Shown here one piece after another: positions 19,585-27,600 of a stretch of DNA of 61,460 nt. A model generated the notes under the pieces. The model made no database searches, was not told the origin of the DNA, and was given only the letters and a program-made list of their open reading frames with translations. Origin of the DNA: Solobacterium sp. (GTDB taxonomy: Bacteria > Bacillota_I > Bacilli_A > Erysipelotrichales > Erysipelotrichaceae); assembly GCA_017469885.1 (NCBI GenBank), contig JAFUFO010000012.1, positions 1 through 61,460 of the forward strand, in the 5' to 3' direction. Made by a program: the position numbers and the translations under genes. The stretch's first letter is position 1. Each line of letters begins with the position of its first letter.

Positions 19585-19752
19585 ATGCTGAAGAATCAGA
19601 TGAAGCTTGATGAAGAACTCCTCGAGAATATCTGGGGCGGAAGACCAGGGTCCGTGTACGAATTTACATCCAGGAAGATCGAGGGCATGTTTATCGACGG
19701 AAAGAATCAGCCGGGCGGAAATGAAGATATTCTGAAGCCGACTCACAGCTGA
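19585..19752 (+). CDS. Small peptide with double-glycine leader, paralogue 1
   Basis: 55 residues, missed by most size cut-offs. The N-terminal part LDEELLENIWGG fits the double-glycine leader used by class II bacteriocins and quorum peptides: Leu at -12, Leu at -7, Ile at -4 and Gly-Gly at -2/-1 (residues 18-19). Cleavage would release a 36-residue, Cys-free, charged core ending GKNQPGGNEDILKPTHS. AAAGGAGAA lies 9 bp before the ATG. Peptide 2, 131 bp downstream, shares the leader pattern and the GKxQPGGNE(D/E)I motif. No C39 peptidase exporter or immunity gene is adjacent. Function is unknown: secreted signal, bacteriocin-like peptide or another modified peptide. Confidence 0.72.
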   Translation: MLKNQMKLDEELLENIWGGRPGSVYEFTSRKIEGMFIDGKNQPGGNEDILKPTHS

Positions 19753-19837
19753 GCATTCGCTCATAGAGAAACAAAAAGATTTCACATTAAAGCAGCACAG
19801 AATACGTGGATGGAAACAGCATCCTTCGTAAATTAGA

Positions 19838-19863
19838 TATCCTGAACGAAATGATTCAGGATA
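19838..19863 (+). promoter_or_regulatory. 9-bp inverted repeat before the second peptide
   Basis: TATCCTGAA (19838-19846) and TTCAGGATA (19855-19863) are a perfect inverted repeat with an 8-bp loop, ending a few bases before the ribosome site of the peptide at 19884. It could be an operator, or an RNA hairpin limiting translation or processing the mRNA. There is no T-run, so it is not a terminator. Confidence 0.55.
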
Positions 19864-19883
19864 AAGAAAAGAGGTATTACATT

Positions 19884-20057
19884 ATGAAAAACTTCGAAAA
19901 ACTGAGTGATTCCATACTCTCTGATATCTGGGGCGGAAATGGAGCACGGCCCCCGAAACTTGCTTATATCGAACTTCCGGATCCCAAAGGCCACGGAAAA
20001 ACGCAGCCCGGCGGAAATGAAGAAATCTTTGACCGCAGGACAAACATGCCCTGGTAA
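19884..20057 (+). CDS. Small peptide with double-glycine leader, paralogue 2
   Basis: 57 residues. The leader MKNFEKLSDSILSDIWGG matches the classical pattern: L-12, S-11, L-7, I-4, W-3, G-2, G-1. The predicted core of 39 residues begins NGARPPKLAYIELPDPK and contains GKTQPGGNEEI, aligned with peptide 1's GKNQPGGNEDI. It has no Cys, few hydrophobic stretches and a C-terminal Trp. GAGG lies about 9 bp before the ATG; the frame is open upstream to 19806 without a ribosome site. Two paralogues conserved at both the leader and one core motif but diverged between them suggest selection on both parts. Confidence 0.75.
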   Translation: MKNFEKLSDSILSDIWGGNGARPPKLAYIELPDPKGHGKTQPGGNEEIFDRRTNMPW

Positions 20058-20105
20058 CAACGTGCCGCAGACATTCGAAGAAACCAAAGTGTATATCACA
20101 GAGAT

Positions 20106-20134
20106 CAAGCCGGAGTCACCGGCTTCTTCTATTT
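20106..20134 (+). terminator. Probable terminator after the peptide pair
   Basis: AAGCCGG and CCGGCTT arms, followed by an imperfect T-run (CTTCTATTT). Confidence 0.6.
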
Positions 20135-20170
20135 GAGGTACAATAGAAGCGTGTGGGAGGAAAGAATATT

Positions 20171-20695
20171 ATGACGACCGCAAATAAACTGACAATACTT
20201 CGAATTATTCTCGTGCCGGTATTCCTCGGCGTGCTCTACGCAGGATTCCCCGGCTCCAACATCTGGGCACTGATCATCTTCATTGTCGCAAGTCTCACCG
20301 ACCTGCTCGACGGATATATTGCCCGGCATTATAACCAGATCACCAACTTCGGAAAGTTCATGGATCCGCTCGCAGACAAGATTCTTGTCATGTCCGCAAT
20401 GTGCTGGTTCGTGGAAGCACACCAGATGCCGGGATGGGCACTGGCAATTGTGCTGTTCCGTGAATTCGCCGTCTCCGGCATGCGCCTGGTAGCGGTGGAA
20501 CAGGGCAAGGTCATCGCAGCGGCGTGGTCCGGCAAGGTCAAGACCGCTTCGACCATGGTCTGCCTCTGCCTGATGATGCTTAACATTCCTGAATGGCTGA
20601 ACACACTGTGCGTGATCGTAATCGTTGCGACAACGGTATACTCCGGAATTGAATACTTCATGAAGAATGCGGAAGTATTCAAAAACGCAGACTGA
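20171..20695 (+). CDS. pgsA: CDP-diacylglycerol--glycerol-3-phosphate 3-phosphatidyltransferase
   Basis: 174 residues, an integral membrane enzyme making phosphatidylglycerol phosphate from CDP-diacylglycerol and glycerol-3-phosphate. The CDP-alcohol phosphotransferase signature spans LTDLLDGYIARH, NFGKFMDPLADK, i.e. D-x2-DG-x2-AR-x8-G-x3-D-x3-D with all Asp present. The start at 20171 is chosen from GGGAGGAAAG; the in-frame GTG at 20153 overlaps that site. It is followed 21 bp later by plsY, so phospholipid synthesis genes directly follow the glycerol block. Confidence 0.94.
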   Translation: MTTANKLTILRIILVPVFLGVLYAGFPGSNIWALIIFIVASLTDLLDGYIARHYNQITNFGKFMDPLADKILVMSAMCWFVEAHQMPGWALAIVLFREFAVSGMRLVAVEQGKVIAAAWSGKVKTASTMVCLCLMMLNIPEWLNTLCVIVIVATTVYSGIEYFMKNAEVFKNAD

Positions 20696-20716
20696 GAAGG
20701 CAGGGAGGATTAACGC

Positions 20717-21355
20717 ATGTTTAAGTATTTACTTGTTGCGGTAATCAGTTACCTGTTCGGTTCCATTCCGTGGGCGCTTGTCATCGGCAAGGTGTTCTAT
20801 CACAAGGACATCCGCCAGTACGGCTCCGGCAACCTCGGTGCCTCCAATGCAGGACGGGTTCTCGGCAAGCCGGCCGCAATTGCGGTTACCGTGCTTGATG
20901 CCCTCAAGGCAGTCATCTCGATGGCAATCGCTTCGCTGATTTCCAAAGACACCAACCTGATCGCCTTTGCAGGTGTGGCCTGCTGTATCGGTCACTGCTT
21001 CCCGATTTTTGCGCAGTTCAAGGGCGGCAAGGCGGTTGCGACAACGTATGGATATTTCCTGGGTCTTGTGATCTTCGTCAATCACAACTTTTTCTGGGGA
21101 TTCCTGTTTCCGGCAATTGCCTTCTTTGTGATCCTCTATCTTACGCGCATCGTTTCCGTCTCCAGCATGGCTGCGGTCGGACTTGAGGTGCTCGCAAGTT
21201 TCCTGATCATTAAGAATCCGCTGCCGGTATCGCTGTGCCTGCTTGTGATCTGGGTATTCATTGTCTACCGTCACCGCTCCAATATCGAGCGCATTAAAAA
21301 CGGCACGGAATCCAAAGTCAAATGGATGGGTCCACTGCCTGGTGAACAGAAATAA
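20717..21355 (+). CDS. plsY: Acyl-phosphate:glycerol-3-phosphate acyltransferase
   Basis: 212 residues with multiple membrane helices. PlsY uses acyl-phosphate to acylate position 1 of glycerol-3-phosphate, the first committed step of phospholipid synthesis. The motifs are GSIPWALVIGK, YGSGNLGASNAGRVLG and FKGGKAVATTYG, the three conserved PlsY blocks. It is slightly longer at the C terminus than many. GGGAGGATT precedes the ATG. It is in an operon with pgsA, and its partner PlsX is not in the window. Confidence 0.94.
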   Translation: MFKYLLVAVISYLFGSIPWALVIGKVFYHKDIRQYGSGNLGASNAGRVLGKPAAIAVTVLDALKAVISMAIASLISKDTNLIAFAGVACCIGHCFPIFAQFKGGKAVATTYGYFLGLVIFVNHNFFWGFLFPAIAFFVILYLTRIVSVSSMAAVGLEVLASFLIIKNPLPVSLCLLVIWVFIVYRHRSNIERIKNGTESKVKWMGPLPGEQK

Positions 21356-21366
21356 GAATTCGGAAG

Positions 21367-21394
21367 ACCTGCAGGAAATGCAGGTTTTTCTTTT
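21367..21394 (+). terminator. Intrinsic terminator after plsY
   Basis: ACCTGCA and TGCAGGT arms, GAA-type loop, then TTTTTCTTTT. Confidence 0.92.
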
Positions 21395-21465
21395 CTGCAT
21401 GGAAACGGGCAAATCGTCCTCCATGGTGGTACAATAAAATCTGTATTGAAAGGGGATAAAATCAC

Positions 21466-22023
21466 ATGAAAAACTCAGCCACAAAGACAATCGTTGCGAC
21501 AGGTCTCGGTGCGGCGCTGTTCATGGTTCTGTTCATGTTTGTAAAGGTTCCTTCACCGGTACCTGAGACAAACCTGCAGATCGCCTACGGTGTATCCGCA
21601 TTCTTCGCGACACTCTTCGGCCCGGTATGCGGCTTCCTTGTCGCATTCATCGGCCATGCGCTCAATGACTTCATCAACTACGGTTCCCCGTGGTGGTCCT
21701 GGATCATTGCGTCCGGTGTCTGCGCCATGGTAACCGGCTTTGCGTCAGGCAAGCTTGCACCGAAAATTGAAGAGGGCATTTTCGGCGCCAAGGAATCCAT
21801 CACCTTCCTGGTTTATACCGCAATCGGACAGGCCATCGCATGGCTGCTTGTTGCGCCGGGACTGGATATCCTGCTTTACAATGAGCCGAAGGATCTCGTA
21901 TTCGCACAGGGTCTTGTCGCATTCATTCTCGACTTCATCTGTGCAGGTGTCATCGGTCTCCTGCTGCTCAAGGCATATGCCGCAAGCAGAACCGGAAAGG
22001 GAAGCCTTTCCAAAGGCAACTGA
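21466..22023 (+). CDS. ECF transporter S component, UPF0397 family
   Basis: 185 residues with about five or six membrane helices. ATGLGAALFMVLFMFVKVP, FGPVCGFLVAFIGHALNDF and YGSPWWSWIIASG are hallmarks of the UPF0397 S-component family. S components bind a vitamin or nucleobase-like ligand and dock to EcfT plus EcfA ATPases. Its ligand is not established, although databases sometimes call the family riboflavin-type. The matching fused ATPase and EcfT are encoded 8 kb downstream (29.8-32.3 kb); in many Bacillota all three are adjacent. It has its own promoter (TACAAT box near 21431) and terminator. Confidence 0.88.
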   Translation: MKNSATKTIVATGLGAALFMVLFMFVKVPSPVPETNLQIAYGVSAFFATLFGPVCGFLVAFIGHALNDFINYGSPWWSWIIASGVCAMVTGFASGKLAPKIEEGIFGAKESITFLVYTAIGQAIAWLLVAPGLDILLYNEPKDLVFAQGLVAFILDFICAGVIGLLLLKAYAASRTGKGSLSKGN

Positions 22024-22040
22024 GTTTCACAGAACAGCCA

Positions 22041-22072
22041 GCCGCCGTGCATTCGTGCATGGCGGTTTTCTT
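22041..22072 (+). terminator. Intrinsic terminator after the S component
   Basis: CCGCCGTGCA and TGCATGGCGG arms with a TTCG loop and TTTTC. Confidence 0.9.
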
Positions 22073-22210
22073 ATGCCTTCCGGAAAAGTGTGATTTCCGT
22101 CAGAATCCTTCTCGTGAGCGGAAATTGTCTGAAATACGGAAAAGCGCGGAAAGCGGCTTGAATAAAGGCGTTCTGCGAGGTTATGCGCTTACTGGAGGAC
22201 AGGAATTCCA

Positions 22211-22239
22211 TTGACTTTGGAAACGTTCACATCCATAAT
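22211..22239 (+). promoter_or_regulatory. Promoter with overlapping cre-like site
   Basis: TTGACT (22211-22216), 17-bp spacer, CATAAT (22234-22239). Within the spacer, TGGAAACGTTCACA (22218-22231) matches the CcpA consensus with one mismatch. Binding there would block the promoter, so the importer is probably under catabolite repression. Confidence 0.65.
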
Positions 22240-22350
22240 TTAAGTAGTTGCCGGAACGTATGATGTATACACGATCAGCGCTCCGGATTATGCAGAAAAT
22301 AAAACGTTCTGCACATAATTCTTTGACACTAAGGAGGTTTGAACAGAATT

Positions 22351-23412
22351 ATGAAGAAGTTTTTCCAATTGTTGATGACAGGCGCAATGGCTCTTTCATT
22401 GACGGCATGCGGCGGCTCTTCCGCTCCTGCAGCTTCGGGTGATGCTGCAGCACCGGCAGACGGAGGCGGATCGACAACACTCGTTGTTTATTCCCCGAAC
22501 TCTGATACCGAAGTCGACATGGTTATTCCGGCATTTGAGGAAGCAACCGGCATCAAGATCGAACTGGTTTCCGCAGGAACCGGCGAATGCGTTGAACGTA
22601 TTGACGCGGAAAAGGAAAATCCGCAGGCTGACGTTCTCTGGGGCGGCATGAACTACGGTGTCTATGTCCAGCATCCGGATCTCTGGGCGGACTACACATC
22701 ACCGAATGAATCCCTGATCGATGAAGCGTACCGTCAGGGTGATGTAAAGTGCTATACCAACTACATGCTTTCCGGCTCCGGTGCACTTATCATCAACAAT
22801 AAACTCCAGCAGGAACTCGGATTTGAAGTCAACGGCTATGCAGATCTTCTGAACCCGGTACTCAAGGGCAAGATCGCTTCCGGTGACCCGACAAAGTCCT
22901 CTTCCGCATGGGCTGAACTCACAAATATGCTGCTGGTCATGGGTGACGAAGCATATGACGAGAAGGCATGGGAATATGTTGAACAGTTTGTTGCACAGCT
23001 CGACGGCATCCAGCTCGATTCCTCTTCCGCAATTTACAAGGGTGTAGCGGACGGCGAATACGCAGTCGGTGTCTCCTATGAAGATCCGTGCATCAAGATG
23101 CTTTCCGACGGCGCAGATGTTTCCGTTGTATATCCGTCCGAAGGTGCTGTATGGCTCCCGGCAGCGGTCGCAATCGTCAAGGGTGCTCCGCATGAAGACG
23201 CAGCGAAGAAGTTCGTAGACTTCCTGCTCTCCGATGAATGCCAGACACTCTATGCCGGCACAACGGCTCGTCCGACCAACACATCGCTCCCGCTGACCAA
23301 CGAATTCATGAAGCCGTTCAGCGAGATCAATGTTGCGTATGAAGACATCCCGTTCTGCGCAGAGAACAAGACGGACTGGCAGGCTCGCTATGCTTCCATC
23401 CGCGACAAATAA
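22351..23412 (+). CDS. Extracellular solute-binding lipoprotein of an Fe3+/sugar-phosphate type ABC importer
   Basis: 353 residues. A signal peptide with lipobox LSLTACGG (Cys near residue 19) anchors it to the outer membrane face. The mature part starts with a low-complexity Ala/Gly/Ser linker, then TLVVYSPNSDTEVDMVIPAF, characteristic of the FbpA/AfuA type-2 periplasmic-binding fold, and DPTKSSSAWAEL. Relatives bind ferric iron, phosphonates or hexose phosphates. The cre site favours a carbon-containing ligand, but that is inference. AAGGAGGT at 22331-22338 fixes the ATG; the in-frame TTG at 22339 abuts it. Confidence 0.88.
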   Translation: MKKFFQLLMTGAMALSLTACGGSSAPAASGDAAAPADGGGSTTLVVYSPNSDTEVDMVIPAFEEATGIKIELVSAGTGECVERIDAEKENPQADVLWGGMNYGVYVQHPDLWADYTSPNESLIDEAYRQGDVKCYTNYMLSGSGALIINNKLQQELGFEVNGYADLLNPVLKGKIASGDPTKSSSAWAELTNMLLVMGDEAYDEKAWEYVEQFVAQLDGIQLDSSSAIYKGVADGEYAVGVSYEDPCIKMLSDGADVSVVYPSEGAVWLPAAVAIVKGAPHEDAAKKFVDFLLSDECQTLYAGTTARPTNTSLPLTNEFMKPFSEINVAYEDIPFCAENKTDWQARYASIRDK

Positions 23413-23435
23413 TTCTTAAATCATCACATCCATCG

Positions 23436-23470
23436 CATGGGCTGGTCCGATGATCAGCCCATGTTTTTGA
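23436..23470 (+). terminator. Attenuating terminator inside the ABC operon
   Basis: CATGGGCTG and CAGCCCATG arms followed by TTTTT, between the binding protein and its ATPase gene. Such partial terminators commonly make the binding protein more abundant than the membrane parts. Confidence 0.85.
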
Positions 23471-23498
23471 AACAAAGGGAAAGTAAGGGTAAACCACT

Positions 23499-24608
23499 AT
23501 GAGTGTAAAGATTATCGTGAAGAACGCAGTGAAGAAATACGGAGACAATACCGTAATTCCGAATCTGTCGGTAGACATCAAGGAAGGGGAATTCTTCACC
23601 CTGCTGGGTCCGTCCGGCTGCGGAAAGACAACACTGCTTCGAATGATTGCCGGCTTCAACAGTATTGAAGGCGGTGATATCTACTTCAACGAAAAGCGGA
23701 TCAATGATCTTGATCCGGCAAAACGAAACATCGGTATGGTGTTCCAGAACTACGCGATTTTCCCGCATCTGACCGTACGTGACAACGTTGCCTTCGGTCT
23801 CAAGCAGAAGAAAATGGACAAGAAGACGATTGCCGAGCAGACGGACAAGTTCATGAAGCTCATGCACATCGATGAGTATGCGGACCGCATGCCGGAACGC
23901 CTCTCCGGCGGTCAGCAGCAGCGTGTTGCACTTGCCCGTGCGCTGGTCATTCAGCCGGATGTTCTGCTTATGGACGAACCGCTCTCCAACCTCGACGCAA
24001 AGCTGCGTGTGGAGATGCGTACTGTCATCAAGGAAATCCAGCATAACGTCGGCATCACCACGGTCTATGTTACCCACGACCAGGAAGAAGCGATGGCAGT
24101 CTCCGACCGCATCGCGGTCATGAACCTCGGTGAGATTCAGCAGATCGGTTCTCCGAAGACGCTGTATCAGCGCCCGGCAAATCTCTTCGTTTCCTCCTTC
24201 ATCGGCCGCACCAATATCATGGAAGGCAGACTGAAGGTCGAAGGCGGAAAGACCATCCTGTGTCTCGAGAACGGCTATGAAACCGAGCTGACCAATGTCC
24301 GGGAAGAATGCCGCATGGATCAGAATGTCAAAGTCTCGGTCCGTCCGGAAGAGTTTGTGATCAATACCGAAGGAAAGGGCATCGAGGCTACCATTGATGA
24401 CTCTGTATTCCTCGGTCTCAATACGCATTACTTCGTTACCACCAAAGGCGGCGTCAAGGCGGAAATCGTACAGGAATCCCTGATCGACAGTATTCTTCCG
24501 CAGGGTATGAAGATCCATATGACGGTCAAGAGTGAAAAGATCAACGTACTGACGGAAGACGGTTCTGCCAATATTCTGACCGGTGTGCTCAACGACAAGC
24601 CGGAGTAA
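23499..24608 (+). CDS. ABC importer ATP-binding protein (FbpC/PotA-like)
   Basis: 369 residues. Walker A LLGPSGCGKTTLLRM, Q-loop NIGMVFQNYAIFPHLT, signature RLSGGQQQRVALARAL, Walker B VLLMDEPLSNLDAKL and H-loop YVTHDQEEAM are all canonical. The C-terminal part (about 240-369) fits a TOBE regulatory domain. It energises uptake with the upstream lipoprotein and the downstream permease. The order binding protein, ATPase, permease with tight spacing indicates one operon. Confidence 0.93.
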   Translation: MSVKIIVKNAVKKYGDNTVIPNLSVDIKEGEFFTLLGPSGCGKTTLLRMIAGFNSIEGGDIYFNEKRINDLDPAKRNIGMVFQNYAIFPHLTVRDNVAFGLKQKKMDKKTIAEQTDKFMKLMHIDEYADRMPERLSGGQQQRVALARALVIQPDVLLMDEPLSNLDAKLRVEMRTVIKEIQHNVGITTVYVTHDQEEAMAVSDRIAVMNLGEIQQIGSPKTLYQRPANLFVSSFIGRTNIMEGRLKVEGGKTILCLENGYETELTNVREECRMDQNVKVSVRPEEFVINTEGKGIEATIDDSVFLGLNTHYFVTTKGGVKAEIVQESLIDSILPQGMKIHMTVKSEKINVLTEDGSANILTGVLNDKPE

Positions 24609-24614
24609 GCTGAT

Positions 24615-26264
24615 ATGTCTCCCACAAAGAAAAGATTTGATATCTGGACCGTCATATCGCTTGCTATTCTCGGCCTGTACGGACTGTTCCTGCTGTATCC
24701 GCTGTTCCGGCTTCTTCTGGAGTCAATATTCAAGAACGGCGCATTCACCCTGGAATACTTCACAAAGTTCTTCTCCAATCCGTACTACGGCACAACGCTT
24801 GTGCATTCGTTTGCGCTTTCCATTTCCGCCACGATATTCGCACTGATCATCGGTGTTCCGCTTGCTTACTTCTACAACATGTATGAGATCAAGGGCAGGG
24901 CACTGCTTCAGATCATCATCGTGCTCTGCTGTATGTCGGCGCCGTTCATCGGTGCGTATGCATGGGTTCAGCTGCGCGGCAACAACGGTGTCATTACCCG
25001 CCTCATCGAAAGTCTGATCGGCCATAAGCCTCCCAGCATCTACGGTTTCCGCGGCATTGTTACCGTACTGTCGCTTCAGCTGTTTCCGCTGGTGCACATG
25101 CTGGTATCAGGTGCGCTGAAGAATGTCGATAACTCATTGCTTGAGGCATCCGAAAACATGGGTGTTTCCGGTGTGAAGCGCTTCTTCAAGGTCGTTATCC
25201 CGCTGTGTATGCCGACCATTCTTGCGGCAGCGCTGCTTGTATTCATGCGTGCATTCGCCGACTACGGCACACCGTTACTCATCGGTCAGGGTTATCAGAC
25301 CTTCCCGGTTATCATCTATAACGAGTACTTCGGTGAAACCGGAACCGACCATAACTTTGCGGCGGCAGTTGCGGTCATCGCAATCGTCATTACCGCAATC
25401 ATCTTCCTGATTCAGAAGTGGGCATCCAACCGGTTTGAGTTCCACATGAACGCACTTCATCCGATCGAGATGAAGAAGGCGACCGGACTCAAGAACGTTC
25501 TGATTCAGCTCTATACCTGGGGTGTTGTGCTTCTGGCATTCATGCCGCAGGTGTATGTCATGTACTGCAGTTTCCGGGCCACCAGCGGAAAGATCTTCGT
25601 CAAGGGCTTCGCAATGACGTCCTATCAGAAGATCGCCCGTGATGTTCCGCTTGCGGTACGCAATACCTTCGTCATCGGCATCATTGCCCTGGCAATGGTT
25701 GTTCTGCTTGCGGTGCTGATCGCATACCTTGTGGTACGCAGACGTTCCAAGCTCAACGATACGATCGATACGGCATCCATGATTCCGTATATCATTCCGG
25801 GCTCCGTCGTCGGTATTGCGCTTGTCATTGCCTTCAACCGCAAGCCGCTCGTACTGACCGGTACCGCGTTCATCATGATCGTGGCGCTCTGTATCCGCCG
25901 TATTCCGTATACGATCCGTTCCTCAGTCGCGATTCTCCAGCAGATTCCGATCACGGTAGAGGAAGCTGCAATCTCGCTTGGCTGTTCGAAGCTCGAAGCC
26001 TTCTTCAAGGCTACGCTTCCGATGATGGCTAACGGTGTACTGTCCGGCGCGATCCTCAGCTGGGTCACAATCATTACCGAGCTTGCGACCGGTGTTATCC
26101 TGTATAACCGGAATACGATCACCCTGACACTTTCCATCTACACGATGGTATCCCGCGGATCTGACGGTCCGGCCGCCGCATATGCGACGATCCTGAATGT
26201 CCTGACCGTAATATCCATGCTTATCTTCATGAAGTTCTCGAAGAACAAGGATATCTCGTTCTGA
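24615..26264 (+). CDS. ABC importer permease, two fused transmembrane domains (FbpB-like)
   Basis: 549 residues with about 12 membrane helices, formed by two tandem BPD_transp_1 domains (about 50-270 and 340-540). Each carries an EAA-type coupling loop: EASENMGVSGVKRFFKVVIP in the first half and EAAISLGCSKLEAFFKATLP in the second. This double-length layout is typical of ferric and AfuB-type permeases and means a single chain forms the whole channel. It begins 6 bp after the ATPase stop. Confidence 0.93.
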   Translation: MSPTKKRFDIWTVISLAILGLYGLFLLYPLFRLLLESIFKNGAFTLEYFTKFFSNPYYGTTLVHSFALSISATIFALIIGVPLAYFYNMYEIKGRALLQIIIVLCCMSAPFIGAYAWVQLRGNNGVITRLIESLIGHKPPSIYGFRGIVTVLSLQLFPLVHMLVSGALKNVDNSLLEASENMGVSGVKRFFKVVIPLCMPTILAAALLVFMRAFADYGTPLLIGQGYQTFPVIIYNEYFGETGTDHNFAAAVAVIAIVITAIIFLIQKWASNRFEFHMNALHPIEMKKATGLKNVLIQLYTWGVVLLAFMPQVYVMYCSFRATSGKIFVKGFAMTSYQKIARDVPLAVRNTFVIGIIALAMVVLLAVLIAYLVVRRRSKLNDTIDTASMIPYIIPGSVVGIALVIAFNRKPLVLTGTAFIMIVALCIRRIPYTIRSSVAILQQIPITVEEAAISLGCSKLEAFFKATLPMMANGVLSGAILSWVTIITELATGVILYNRNTITLTLSIYTMVSRGSDGPAAAYATILNVLTVISMLIFMKFSKNKDISF

Positions 26265-26277
26265 GTCAGCCTCTCTC

Positions 26278-26315
26278 AAAACAGTTCCCGTTATTCACGG
26301 CGGGGGCTGTTTTTA
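26278..26315 (+). terminator. Intrinsic terminator of the ABC operon
   Basis: AACAGttCCCG and CGGGggCTGTT arms with a T5 run. Confidence 0.85.
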
Positions 26316-26414
26316 ATTGCGCAAATCCGTCTGCGGAAGGTAAACTGAACTATAGTTAGATACACCTAATTAACGAGCCGGAGCGCGGTGCTTCGGCAGA
26401 TCGGGAGAGAAAAC

Positions 26415-27392
26415 ATGAAAGTTCTGGTATATGGTGCCGGTGTGATCGGAGGGCAGATTGCCCATGCATTATGCATTAGCGGAAATGAAGTGACGATCCT
26501 TGCGCGAGGGGCCTGGGCGGAAACGCTGCGCCGGAACGGGCTGCGCATCCATCATTATATTCAGCGTACGGATACCACAGACTGGCCGCATGTGATTGAG
26601 AAGCTTGATGATAAGGAATACGACGCTGTATTTGCGGTCATGCAGTACCGGCAGATGGAGAAGATTCTGCCGGATCTTGCGGCGGTAAACAGTCCGATTG
26701 TTGTGCTTACCGGCAATAATCTCTCCGCCGGAGAGATGAAAGCGATGATCCTGAAAAATACGACCGTTCGGAAGACCGTGCTGTTCGGATTCGGCTCGAC
26801 AGCCGGCGTCCGGGAGAATGGACAGCTGACTGCGGTACATACCGGGGACGGAAAACTGACGATCGGCAGACTGCATGAAGAAGTCCCGGAATCTGTAAAA
26901 ACCATTTTGAAACAGCTGTTTTCCGGCAGCCGTATGGCAGTCGATTACTGCGACGATATGGACGCATGGCTGAAGTATCATGCGGCATTTATCCTGCCGG
27001 TGGTATTTCTTTCCTATAAGACCGGCTGCGACCTGAAAAAATCGACCCGGGCAGAGCGGAAGCTTCTGCTGGATGCGGCAGGAGATGCATATCATCTGTT
27101 AATGGAACTCGGGTATCCGGTGCGCCCGAAGGGGGATGAAAAGACGCTGGAGCCTGGACCGCTGCGCATATTGTCTTCCTTTGCCATTTATATTGTGACC
27201 CGGACAAAACTCGGAGCTCTGTGCACAACGGATCACTGCCGCAATGCGCCCGGTGAAATGGAAGATCTGGATGATGCATTTCAGAAACTCCGCGCGCAGA
27301 AGCCGGACTTTGCAATGCCTGCGTATGACCGGCTTCGGAACTCCATGCCTGCATGGGCGATGATCCGGGAACGGTACGGAGCCAGACGCTAA
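26415..27392 (+). CDS. Ketopantoate reductase (PanE/ApbA) family protein
   Basis: 325 residues. An N-terminal NADP-binding motif, KVLVYGAGVIGGQIAHAL, is followed by VVLTGNNLSAGEM and the C-terminal helical ApbA_C domain (about 190-320). True PanE reduces 2-dehydropantoate to pantoate for CoA, but many paralogues act on other 2-keto acids, and no pantothenate genes lie nearby. GGGAGAGA precedes the ATG. It is monocistronic with its own terminator. Confidence 0.82.
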   Translation: MKVLVYGAGVIGGQIAHALCISGNEVTILARGAWAETLRRNGLRIHHYIQRTDTTDWPHVIEKLDDKEYDAVFAVMQYRQMEKILPDLAAVNSPIVVLTGNNLSAGEMKAMILKNTTVRKTVLFGFGSTAGVRENGQLTAVHTGDGKLTIGRLHEEVPESVKTILKQLFSGSRMAVDYCDDMDAWLKYHAAFILPVVFLSYKTGCDLKKSTRAERKLLLDAAGDAYHLLMELGYPVRPKGDEKTLEPGPLRILSSFAIYIVTRTKLGALCTTDHCRNAPGEMEDLDDAFQKLRAQKPDFAMPAYDRLRNSMPAWAMIRERYGARR

Positions 27393-27478
27393 CGGCTTCT
27401 GCGTGTCCTGACCGGAAGACAGGACGAATATCATTCAAATAAGTGAAAAAAATCGGGGCTGAACTGAACAGTTTATAT

Positions 27479-27514
27479 AACTTCCCAGTGCAATATTGCA
27501 CCGGGAAGTTTTGA
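27479..27514 (+). terminator. Intrinsic terminator after the PanE-like gene
   Basis: AACTTCCCaGTGCA and TGCACcGGGAAGTT arms with TTTTG. Confidence 0.88.
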
Positions 27515-27530
27515 ACCGTTTCCTCTGCCT

Positions 27531-27568
27531 GAAAGAAAAACCCAGCTGAATTATACAGCCGGGTTTGA
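27531..27568 (-). terminator. Intrinsic terminator of the Gfo/Idh operon
   Basis: On the minus strand, AAACCCGGCTG and CAGCTGGGTTT arms lead into TTTTCTTTC. Confidence 0.82.
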
Positions 27569-27600
27569 AACAGAGTGAATCCGGATTATGAGCGCCCTGC

